Assembly: GCA_027000685.1 (NCBI GenBank)
Contig: JALTNN010000066.1
Location: 1 to 10,371, forward strand
From: Microcaldota archaeon
GTDB lineage: Archaea > Iainarchaeota > Iainarchaeia > JAADDC01
Length of the DNA stretch: 10,371 nt
Direction: 5' to 3'
Shown here: piece by piece, positions 1 to 5,479 of the stretch
How the letters are laid out: each line of letters opens with the position of its first letter
Numbering within the stretch: the first letter of the stretch is position 1
Made by a program: the position numbers and the translations under genes
The notes under the pieces: model-generated
Seen by the model: only the letters and a program-made list of their open reading frames with translations
The model's database searches: none
Told to the model about the DNA's origin: nothing

Positions 1-1
1 G

Positions 2-601
2 GGAACGGTGAAGCTCGTTTACATTCCCGTCTATGTCTTCACGTATGAGGTTTTCGTCGAGGAGAACGGCGTTGTCGTCATGGAGCAGAGCGGAAAGGTC
101 GCCGTGAACGGGGAAACCGGGGACCTTCTTGAGCATGTTCCGGTCGTCCTCGATGAGATGCCACTCGAGCTCGTCACCGAGACGAAGCACGACTACAGAA
201 TGGAGGTTAATGACTTTGTACTCACGAAGGAAGAGGCGAAGGAGCTCGCCCAGATAAAGCTCGCCTCCCTCTTAAAACTCCCGAGGAACTCGATAAGGAT
301 TGTCGGAGGTTCGAAGCTCCTCTGGCCCGTTTGGAGGGTGTGGGTAGAGGTGAGGGAGGGGAGCTACAGGCTGGACGTCGACGGGGTAACGGGAACTGTC
401 TTCGGAGCTGAAAAGGTGCCGGAGAGGGAGCTTGGATGGTATGAGATAACACAGCAGGTACTCACCGAGCTGAGGTCGCCGAAGGGATGGATTAAGTACG
501 TGAACAGACTTGCAGAGCTCCTCCACGTTCCGCCCATATTATTATACATAATCCTCCTCGGGCTCCTCCTCTACCTCCTGAAGATCATCTTCATTGACTG
601 A
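2..601 (+). CDS. C-terminal part of a membrane-anchored protein with two PepSY-like modules (function unknown)
   Basis: The frame is open to the left edge. The first usable start is GTG at 8, with no Shine-Dalgarno motif visible before it, so the gene is probably truncated at its 5' end. Numbering from GTG 8, the 197 residues hold two similar modules. Residues 3-45 have a Pro-Val-Tyr strand followed by VNGETG. Residues 103-138 have Pro-Val-Trp followed by VDGVTG. Between them, a helix with the Thr-Lys-Glu-Glu-Ala pattern (about 73-91) resembles the helix of PepSY domains, which are often extracytoplasmic and sometimes linked to peptidase control. Residues 176-195 form one strongly hydrophobic helix, leaving only two residues after it, so the protein is C-terminally anchored. 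Topology and partners cannot be read. The gene ends 63 bases before the ArlD/E-like gene and is probably a separate unit. I do not recognise a named family; PepSY-like is an inference from pattern. Confidence 0.7.
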   Translation, partial: GTVKLVYIPVYVFTYEVFVEENGVVVMEQSGKVAVNGETGDLLEHVPVVLDEMPLELVTETKHDYRMEVNDFVLTKEEAKELAQIKLASLLKLPRNSIRIVGGSKLLWPVWRVWVEVREGSYRLDVDGVTGTVFGAEKVPERELGWYEITQQVLTELRSPKGWIKYVNRLAELLHVPPILLYIILLGLLLYLLKIIFID

Positions 602-633
602 ACCTTGTAGTGGTTACATCCGCTCCCACCCCG

Positions 634-640
634 TTAAAAA
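634..640 (+). promoter_or_regulatory. Putative TATA box for a leaderless transcript of the ArlD/E-like gene
   Basis: TTAAAAA is an AT-only island in a C-rich gap (602-664). It lies about 28 bases upstream of the GTG at 665, the spacing at which an archaeal TBP site would place the transcription start on or next to the start codon. No Shine-Dalgarno motif precedes that GTG, which fits a leaderless mRNA. No clear BRE is visible. This is inferred from spacing only. Confidence 0.4.
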
Positions 641-664
641 GCCGCCCGGCCACCTTCTTATGTC

Positions 665-1096
665 GTGGAGAAGCCCCGTATCTCCTTCTCGGAGCCCCCG
701 GCGAACCTCGAGAAGAAGCTCCTCTCACTCGAGAGGGAGCTCCTCCTCCTGAAGAACAGGGTATCGAAGATCGAGGAGCTCCTGAAGGAGACGGGTATAC
801 TGAGGAGGGAGGAACCGGAAAGCGCTCTGCTAACGGAGATAGACGTGAGCAATCCCAGGGTCGTGGAGCTCCTTATGGACTGGGTAGGCTTCATGCTCTC
901 GAAGGTGGGGGAGGAGGAGTTTCCCACACTCCTCGACTACTACGTCTCCATAGGCTGGATATCGAAGAGCGTGGCTGAGCTCCTCCTGAGGTACTCGAAG
1001 GGGCTCCGTGTGGAGTCCTACAGGGGATACATGGAACCTGAGGATCATGTGAAGTCGCTCGAGTATATAAACAGGATAAGGGAGGCGATGGGATGA
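665..1096 (+). CDS. ArlD/E (FlaD/E)-type domain protein with N-terminal coiled coil
   Basis: The 143-residue protein starts at GTG 665; the frame has a stop at 635-637 and no other start before 665. Residues 15-42 are a leucine/charge-rich heptad stretch, likely a coiled coil. Residues 57-142 match the archaellar D/E domain pattern as I recall it: an LTEI-like opening, NPR (63-65), a Leu-Leu-x-Asp-Trp helix, KVG, DYYVSIGWIS (91-100), and a closing DHVKSLEYI. In known archaella, ArlC/D/E sit at the base of the motor and link it to chemotaxis (CheY via CheF). Here no archaellum gene is visible. The gene instead overlaps a MinD-like ATPase by ATGA (1093-1096), so the two are probably co-translated partners. 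It may be a diverged ArlD/E-family adaptor rather than a true archaellum component. The family call is fairly secure; the role is inferred. Confidence 0.72.
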   Translation: MEKPRISFSEPPANLEKKLLSLERELLLLKNRVSKIEELLKETGILRREEPESALLTEIDVSNPRVVELLMDWVGFMLSKVGEEEFPTLLDYYVSIGWISKSVAELLLRYSKGLRVESYRGYMEPEDHVKSLEYINRIREAMG

Positions 1097-1866
1097 AGCT
1101 GGCCGTTCTGTCCGGGAAGGGAGGTGTGGGAAAGACTCTGCTCTCCATAAACCTCTCCACGATACTCGCACAGGAGGGCTACAAGGTTCTCCTTGTGGAC
1201 GCCAACTTCTCGGCCCCCACCGTCGCCACGTACTTCAGGACGGTTCCAAACACCCACACACTCGACGAAGCGATGTCGAAGGGTGCTGTAAACCCCAACG
1301 AGTTCGTCTGGATACACCCCTCAGGCGTCCACTTCGTCACCCCCTCCTTCAACCTCGTAGGTCTCGACGACCAGACGCTCCAGAACATCTTCACGATCCT
1401 CACCCCCCTCTTCCCCAACTACGACTTCGTAATCCTCGATGGGCCCGCCGGGGTTGAGAAGGACGTTTACTACACGGTCACCAACTCCGACGCGGCCATC
1501 ATTGTGACGAACCCGAACTACCCCGCTCTCTATAATGCCCTGAAGGTTAATTACTTCGTCCAGGCAATGAGAAAACCTGTTGTGGGGGCTGTTCTCAATA
1601 TGGTGACAGGGAAGGATGAGGTTTCAAGGGAAGAAGCCCAGCACATCGTCGAAACACCCATAATAGGGGAGATCCCTTACGATCCAGAGGTAAAAAAGGC
1701 TGTAAATGCGGGACAGCCCATCGTGCTATACAATCCAAATGCAAGGGCGTCGAAGGCCTTCTACGATATAGCGGAGGCCCTTCTCGGAAAAAAGCTCCAG
1801 AAGAGGCCCAAGGGCGGTGGCCTGGATGACATCGTGAGGAAGATCGTCCAGTGGCTCCTCGGATGA
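1093..1866 (+). CDS. MinD/ParA-like deviant Walker A ATPase with C-terminal amphipathic helix
   Basis: The 257 residues begin at ATG 1093, which overlaps the upstream stop; GGAGG at 1081-1085 serves as ribosome binding site. The deviant Walker A motif SGKGGVGKT is at 7-15, with signature Lys9 and P-loop Lys14. Switch I holds Asp36 in VDAN, the A' region. Walker B ends in DGPAG at 116-120. The C-terminal part has the MinD pattern IPYDPEV followed by AxxxGxPIV. The last 14 residues, after a KGGG linker, alternate charged and bulky hydrophobic residues (IVRKIVQWLL). They look like the membrane-targeting helix that lets MinD bind membrane in its ATP-bound dimer form. MinD-type proteins position machinery at membranes: bacterial MinD places the division site, and MinD homologues in haloarchaea affect archaella and chemosensory arrays. 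The second Asp of bacterial MinD's switch I is Asn38 here, which I recall as common in archaeal MinD-like ATPases. Pairing with an ArlD/E-like protein suggests positioning of a polar or surface structure. Confidence 0.85.
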   Translation: MKLAVLSGKGGVGKTLLSINLSTILAQEGYKVLLVDANFSAPTVATYFRTVPNTHTLDEAMSKGAVNPNEFVWIHPSGVHFVTPSFNLVGLDDQTLQNIFTILTPLFPNYDFVILDGPAGVEKDVYYTVTNSDAAIIVTNPNYPALYNALKVNYFVQAMRKPVVGAVLNMVTGKDEVSREEAQHIVETPIIGEIPYDPEVKKAVNAGQPIVLYNPNARASKAFYDIAEALLGKKLQKRPKGGGLDDIVRKIVQWLLG

Positions 1867-1875
1867 TGGAGACAG

Positions 1876-1897
1876 GCTTTTAACCCTTCCTCTCGTT
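1876..1897 (+). terminator. Possible pyrimidine-rich archaeal terminator after the MinD-like gene
   Basis: A C/T-rich run containing TTTT and CCCTTCCTCTC starts ten bases after the MinD stop, and a further TTTTT lies at 1911-1915. Archaeal termination mostly uses short T-rich tracts without strong hairpins, and I see no convincing hairpin here. The T runs overlap the promoter-like region of rpoH, so the two functions cannot be separated by eye. Confidence 0.25.
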
Positions 1898-1900
1898 AGG

Positions 1901-1919
1901 TTTAAAACACTTTTTAAAC
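1901..1919 (+). promoter_or_regulatory. TATA-like boxes of the RNA polymerase operon promoter
   Basis: Two AT-rich boxes, TTTAAAA (1901-1907) and TTTTTAAA (1911-1918), are the most promoter-like sequence in the window and lie in its largest intergenic gap. The second box, centred near 1915, predicts initiation around 1939-1942. This would leave a leader of about 15 bases that still contains the GGTGG ribosome binding site before ATG 1957. No other gap in the operon is large enough for a dedicated promoter, so this one probably drives rpoH through rps12. Confidence 0.6.
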
Positions 1920-1946
1920 TCGTTAAGCAACGACGAATGTCTCCCC

Positions 1947-1951
1947 GGTGG
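1947..1951 (+). promoter_or_regulatory. Ribosome binding site that selects the rpoH start
   Basis: GGTGG lies five bases before ATG 1957 and overlaps the upstream in-frame GTG at 1948. The GTG would add only three residues and would place the motif inside the coding region, so ATG 1957 is preferred. Confidence 0.6.
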
Positions 1952-1956
1952 GGTGC

Positions 1957-2196
1957 ATGGCATCGAAAAAGCGTTCTATCCTGGACCATGTTTTTGTTCC
2001 CAAGGCGCGGGTGCTTTCAGAAAAGGAGGTGGAGGAGCTACTGAGGAGATACAGGGTGACCAAGGAGATGCTCCCGAGAATTCTTGAAACGGATCCCGTG
2101 GTTGTGGAGCTCGGTGCAAAGAAGGGAGACGTGATCGAGTTCGTAAGGAACTCCCCCATCGCGGGAAGAAGTATATATTACCGCGTGGTGGTATGA
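1957..2196 (+). CDS. rpoH: DNA-directed RNA polymerase subunit H (Rpb5-like)
   Basis: The 79-residue protein matches archaeal subunit H, the counterpart of the C-terminal domain of eukaryotic Rpb5. It sits in the lower jaw near downstream DNA. Diagnostic features are an early HVFVPK segment, a conserved glutamate/lysine helix ([13 protein letters not shown]), LPRI followed by TDPVV, the turn GAKKGDVIE, and a terminal [14 protein letters not shown]. Length and order fit the family (about 75-80 residues). ATG 1957 is chosen because of the Shine-Dalgarno motif at 1947-1951. It is the first gene of the polymerase operon, as in most archaea, and its stop overlaps the rpoB'' start (ATGA at 2193-2196). 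No odd residues stand out, in contrast to the large subunits that follow. Confidence 0.95.
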   Translation: MASKKRSILDHVFVPKARVLSEKEVEELLRRYRVTKEMLPRILETDPVVVELGAKKGDVIEFVRNSPIAGRSIYYRVVV

Positions 2197-3665
2197 TGGG
2201 CTACTGGGAGCTGGTGGACGCATATTACCGCTCCGAGTCACTCGTGAGCCAGCACATAGACTCCTACAACCAGTTCGTTGAGGAGAGGCTCCCCGAGATC
2301 ATAGAAGATCACTCCGTTATCGATCCCGAAGTGGGAGACCTCGTCATAGAGATAAAGGGCTACCACATAGAGAGGCCCTACGTCACAGAGATAGACGGGG
2401 CCGTGAGGAAGCTCTACCCCATGGAGGCGAGGATAAGGAACAGGAGCTACATGGCATCGCTATATCTGGACATGATCGCCATAAGGAGGAACGTGGAGAT
2501 ACAGAGGGCGAGGATAAGGATCGGTGAGATACCAGTCATGGTGAAGTCTAACCTCTGCTGGCTGAACGGGCTCTCCCCGAAGGAACTCATCAGGCTCGGC
2601 GAGGATCCCCTTGACCTCGGCGGTTACTTCATAATAAACGGTATTGAGAAGGCCCTCATAGCCCACGACGAGCCAGCTCCTAACAAAATAATGGTCTCGA
2701 GAGCCGACGAGCAGAAGACGAAGATCATCGCTCAGGTCTTTTCGAGGAGGGGCGCGTACACGGGGAAGACCATGGTGATAAGGAGAAAAGACGGTATATG
2801 GAACGTCTCCTTCCCCTCCGTCCTCCAGATAAGGTGGACCGTCCTCATGAGAGCCCTTGGTTTCACAGACGACCAGGAAATCCTCGACGCGCTCATAGGG
2901 GAAAAGGAAGTCGTGAACGACGTCCTCCTCAACCTGGAACAGTCCGATGTTAAGACGGAGGAGGAGGCCCTCGAGGTAATAGGCAGGATCGTGGCACCGG
3001 GTCAGATAAGGGAGTACCAGCTGAGGAGGGCGCAGGAAGTCATTGACAACTTCCTCCTCCCCCACATAGGGACGGATCCCGAGCACAGGAAGGCGAAGGG
3101 CTACTTCCTCATAAGGATGGCGGAGAGGACATCCGAGGTTTACTACAACCTCCGCCCCATAGACGACAAGGACCACCTCGCCAACAAGAGAATAGAGCTC
3201 TCTGGAAGACTCATGGAGACGCTGTTCGTCTTCGCCCTCAGGACACTCATAAGGGATATAAGGTTCCAGGTGGAGAGGGCCCTCGCGAGGAGAAAGAGGA
3301 TAAGGCTCCAAACGATCGTGAGACCCGGTGCGTTCACGGATGCCATATATTTCGCAATGAACACGGGTACCTGGCCAAACAGGAGGACGGGTGTGTCCCA
3401 GATTCTCAACAGGACCAACTTCATAGCCCCCATATACGAGCTCAACCGTGTGAAGTCTCCCCTATCAAAGAAGAGGAAGAACTTTGAGGCAAGAGAGGTC
3501 CACGGAACCCATTTCGGTAGGTTCTGCCCGATACAGACACCTGAGGGACAGGCGTGTGGTCTCGTGAAGCACTTTGCCCTCATGGCAAGGACCACAACCG
3601 CGTCGGATCCCTCGAGGATAGAGAGGTTGCTCAGGAAGCTGGGCGTGACAACGGTGGTAGGATGA
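2193..3665 (+). CDS. rpoB2: DNA-directed RNA polymerase subunit B'' (N-terminal half of RpoB)
   Basis: The 490-residue protein corresponds to the protrusion, lobe and fork part of the second-largest subunit, split from B' as in methanogens, Archaeoglobales and halophiles. Visible motifs are [11 protein letters not shown] in the first third, KDHLANKR near the protrusion/lobe return, RTGVSQ before the fork, [13 protein letters not shown], and the cleft segment [16 protein letters not shown] (437-452) continuing as QACGLVKH. The start is ATG 2193 or ATG 2196. GGTGGT at 2186-2191 is better spaced for 2196, while 2193 gives the ATGA overlap with rpoH. The stop overlaps the next start at 3662, which is the usual B''/B' breakpoint. 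Compared with archaeal B subunits as I recall them, the stretch QACGL replaces PNCGL and resembles eukaryotic Rpb2, and the SHLRR fork motif reads YELNR. The gene identity is certain; the odd residues are treated under findings. Confidence 0.96.
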   Translation: MMGYWELVDAYYRSESLVSQHIDSYNQFVEERLPEIIEDHSVIDPEVGDLVIEIKGYHIERPYVTEIDGAVRKLYPMEARIRNRSYMASLYLDMIAIRRNVEIQRARIRIGEIPVMVKSNLCWLNGLSPKELIRLGEDPLDLGGYFIINGIEKALIAHDEPAPNKIMVSRADEQKTKIIAQVFSRRGAYTGKTMVIRRKDGIWNVSFPSVLQIRWTVLMRALGFTDDQEILDALIGEKEVVNDVLLNLEQSDVKTEEEALEVIGRIVAPGQIREYQLRRAQEVIDNFLLPHIGTDPEHRKAKGYFLIRMAERTSEVYYNLRPIDDKDHLANKRIELSGRLMETLFVFALRTLIRDIRFQVERALARRKRIRLQTIVRPGAFTDAIYFAMNTGTWPNRRTGVSQILNRTNFIAPIYELNRVKSPLSKKRKNFEAREVHGTHFGRFCPIQTPEGQACGLVKHFALMARTTTASDPSRIERLLRKLGVTTVVG

Positions 3666-3859
3666 AAGAAGCGAAGGTTTACGTTAATGGCAGGCTCCTC
3701 GGCTTCCACCCAGACCCGAGGAAGCTCGTGGAGGAGCTAAGGAAGAGGAGGAGGAGCGGTCAGATACCCTACACGGTCTCCGTGACCTACTACGAGAACA
3801 CAAACGAGGTCTACATTACACCGACGCCGGAAGGCTTGCCCGCCCCCTCATCGTGGTGA
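3662..3859 (+). CDS. rpoB1: RNA polymerase subunit B', N-terminal fragment before a reading-frame break
   Basis: Translation from ATG 3662 (ATGA overlap with the rpoB'' stop) gives 65 residues. The first 52, from [14 protein letters not shown] through NEVYI, match the normal start of archaeal B', with its VYVNGRLLGFHPDP and VSVTYY segments. After the ATT codon at 3815-3817 this frame gives 12 residues with no family resemblance and then a TGA at 3857. The expected continuation, TDAGRLARPLIVV, is encoded one frame over from 3820. This fragment is therefore the true beginning of rpoB', separated from the rest by a one-base change. As it stands the product would be a short piece of the external domain/wall region. 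A genuine small separate subunit is possible but less likely. Confidence 0.75.
   Translation: MKEAKVYVNGRLLGFHPDPRKLVEELRKRRRSGQIPYTVSVTYYENTNEVYITPTPEGLPAPSSW
3815..3823 (+). other. Frameshift junction within rpoB'
   Basis: Homology passes here from the frame of ATG 3662 to the frame of the downstream 540-residue reading frame. Family members, as I recall them, read Ile-Asn/Ser/Thr-Thr-Asp-Ala-Gly-Arg at this point. The sequence has ATT, then AC, then ACC GAC GCC, so one base is missing from a codon such as AAC. No classical X-XXY-YYZ slippery heptamer is visible across the junction. With one base restored the gene runs 3662-5475 and encodes 604 residues. Confidence 0.75.
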
Positions 3860-5475
3860 AGAACGGGAAACCCCTCCTAACCCAGACGCACGTGAAGATG
3901 CTGAAGGAGGGTAAGCTCACTTGGGACCAGCTCGTCAAGCAGGGTGTCATCGAGTACTTAGATCCTGAAGAGGAAGAAAATGCCTACATTGCTTTGACGC
4001 CTGAGGAGGTGACGCCGGAGCACACCCACCTCGAGATACATCCCGCTCTCGTCCTCGGCTTCGGCGTGAACCTCATCCCCTGGCCCGAGAGAAACCTCAC
4101 GACGCGTCTCCTCCACGGTTCAAAGATGGGGGACCAGGGCCTCGGCCTCTACGCCTCCAACTTCAGGATAAGGACGGACACCATGAGCTACGTCCTCTAC
4201 TACCCCCAGAAGCCTATTGTGAGGACTCGGGTTGTGAAGTATGCACACCTCGAGAGGAGGCCCTACGGGCAGAACATCGTCGTGGCCGTCATGCCTTACG
4301 AGGGCTACAACATGAGCGACGCTATCATCATGAACAAGGATTCCATAGAGAGAGCCCTCTTCAGGGCCGTCTTCTTCAGGACATACGAGGCCGTTGAGAG
4401 GAGGTATCCCGGTGGCCAGAAGGACAGGTTCGAGGTACCGTCGGAGGAGGTGAGCGGATACCTCGGTGAGGAGGTCTATCACGCCCTCGGAGAGGACGGG
4501 ATCGCCATTCCCGAGACGAGGGTGAAGGGCGGCGACGCACTCATAGGGAGGACGTCACCGCCGAGGTTCCTCGAGGACGTGGCCCACTTCGGGATCATGG
4601 AGGAGAAGAGGAGGGAGAACTCCGTCCTCGTGAGGCCTGACGAGGAGGGCTATGTGGATACGGTGATGATAACCTCCGATGAGAACGGAAACAGGCTCGT
4701 GAAGATAAAGCTGCGTCAGGAGAAGATCCCCGAGATAGGAGACAAGTTCACGGCGAGAATGGGGCAGAAGGGAGTCATAGGGATGATAGTTCCCCACGAG
4801 GACATGCCCTTCACGTCAAACGGCATCGTCCCGGACCTCATCTTCAACTCCCACGCGTTCATATCGAGGATGACGGTTTCCTACGTCCTCGAGATCCTCG
4901 GGGCAAAGGCCGCCGCCCTCGAGGGCTGGGACGAAGTGGACGCGACGATGGGAGAGGGGATGGAGGCGGAGGAGTTCGAGAAGGTACTGAGGGCCCACGG
5001 CTTCAGGAGGACGGGCAAGGAGCTCCTATATGACGGAAAGACCGGGGAGGAGATAGAGGCCGACATCTTCATAGGGCCCATCTACTACCTCAGGCTCAAG
5101 CACCTCGTCTCCCAGAAGTATCAGGCGAGGGCGAGGGGTCCCGTCCAGATCCTCACGAGGCAGCCCACAGAGGGGAGGTCAAGGGAGGGCGGTATAAGGT
5201 TCGGTGAGATGGAGAGGGACACCCTTATCGGCCACGGGGCGGCCATGACGCTCTACGAGCGTCTCGTGGAGGAGTCCGACAAGACGAAGATGCTCGTGTG
5301 CGAGAAGTGCGGGAATATAGGTGTTGATGATGCTATAAGGAAGAAGAGGTACTGTCCCGTGTGCGGATCCACGAAGGTTCAGGAGGTTGAGGTCTCCTAC
5401 GCCTTCAAGCTCCTCCTGGATGAGCTAAGATCCCTCGGGATATACCCAAGACTCGTGTTGAAGGACAAGGCGTGA
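3853..5475 (+). CDS. rpoB1: DNA-directed RNA polymerase subunit B' (C-terminal half of RpoB), main part after the frame break
   Basis: This subunit forms much of the active-centre wall, hybrid-binding domain and clamp anchor. The frame is open from 3688, and family similarity begins at 3820. GTG 3853 is only the first formal start and has no ribosome binding site. Recognisable segments are VIEYLDPEEEENAYIA, PYEGYNMSDAI, RRYPGGQKDRFEVP, GRTSPPRFLE, KIPEIGDKFTARMGQKG (both active-centre lysines kept), EDMPFTSNGIVPDLI, GPVQILTRQPTEGR, GGIRFGEMERD and a C-terminal zinc ribbon (CEKC at about 5299, CPVC at about 5353). It ends in SYAFKLLLDEL followed by PRLVLKD. Several near-universal positions differ: RNLTTRL where archaea have HNQSPRN, RMG for RHG, and NSHAFISRM for NPHAIPSRM. 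It is followed by rpoA' after four bases. The reading frame otherwise looks under selection, not decayed. Confidence 0.93.
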   Translation: MVKNGKPLLTQTHVKMLKEGKLTWDQLVKQGVIEYLDPEEEENAYIALTPEEVTPEHTHLEIHPALVLGFGVNLIPWPERNLTTRLLHGSKMGDQGLGLYASNFRIRTDTMSYVLYYPQKPIVRTRVVKYAHLERRPYGQNIVVAVMPYEGYNMSDAIIMNKDSIERALFRAVFFRTYEAVERRYPGGQKDRFEVPSEEVSGYLGEEVYHALGEDGIAIPETRVKGGDALIGRTSPPRFLEDVAHFGIMEEKRRENSVLVRPDEEGYVDTVMITSDENGNRLVKIKLRQEKIPEIGDKFTARMGQKGVIGMIVPHEDMPFTSNGIVPDLIFNSHAFISRMTVSYVLEILGAKAAALEGWDEVDATMGEGMEAEEFEKVLRAHGFRRTGKELLYDGKTGEEIEADIFIGPIYYLRLKHLVSQKYQARARGPVQILTRQPTEGRSREGGIRFGEMERDTLIGHGAAMTLYERLVEESDKTKMLVCEKCGNIGVDDAIRKKRYCPVCGSTKVQEVEVSYAFKLLLDELRSLGIYPRLVLKDKA

Positions 5476-5479
5476 GAGT

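Noticed and set aside
610..978. + strand open frame (122 codons) overlapping the ArlD/E-like gene
   Set aside because: The translation is low-complexity, rich in Gly, Glu, Arg and Pro, and lies out of frame with a recognisable domain protein. It begins at a GTG without supporting signals.
1867..1956. tRNA, small RNA or riboswitch in the main intergenic gap
   Set aside because: It is only 90 bases, AT-rich in the middle, with no cloverleaf or stable paired stems. Promoter plus short leader is sufficient.
2460..3311. Long open frame on the - strand (283 codons) inside rpoB''
   Set aside because: It is antisense to an unmistakable polymerase gene. Its proline-, leucine- and tyrosine-rich translation is what the complement of purine-rich, AGG/GAG-rich coding sequence gives.
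3805..3823. Programmed -1 frameshift site
   Set aside because: There is no slippery heptamer and no clear downstream hairpin. A -1 slip would also give Tyr at a position that is usually Asn, Ser or Thr.
3853..3858. GTG GTG as a genuine independent start of a third RpoB piece
   Set aside because: It is not fully excluded, but there is no Shine-Dalgarno. The conserved family sequence begins 33 bases earlier in this frame, and both GTGs encode conserved valines, so a single missing base explains the data better.
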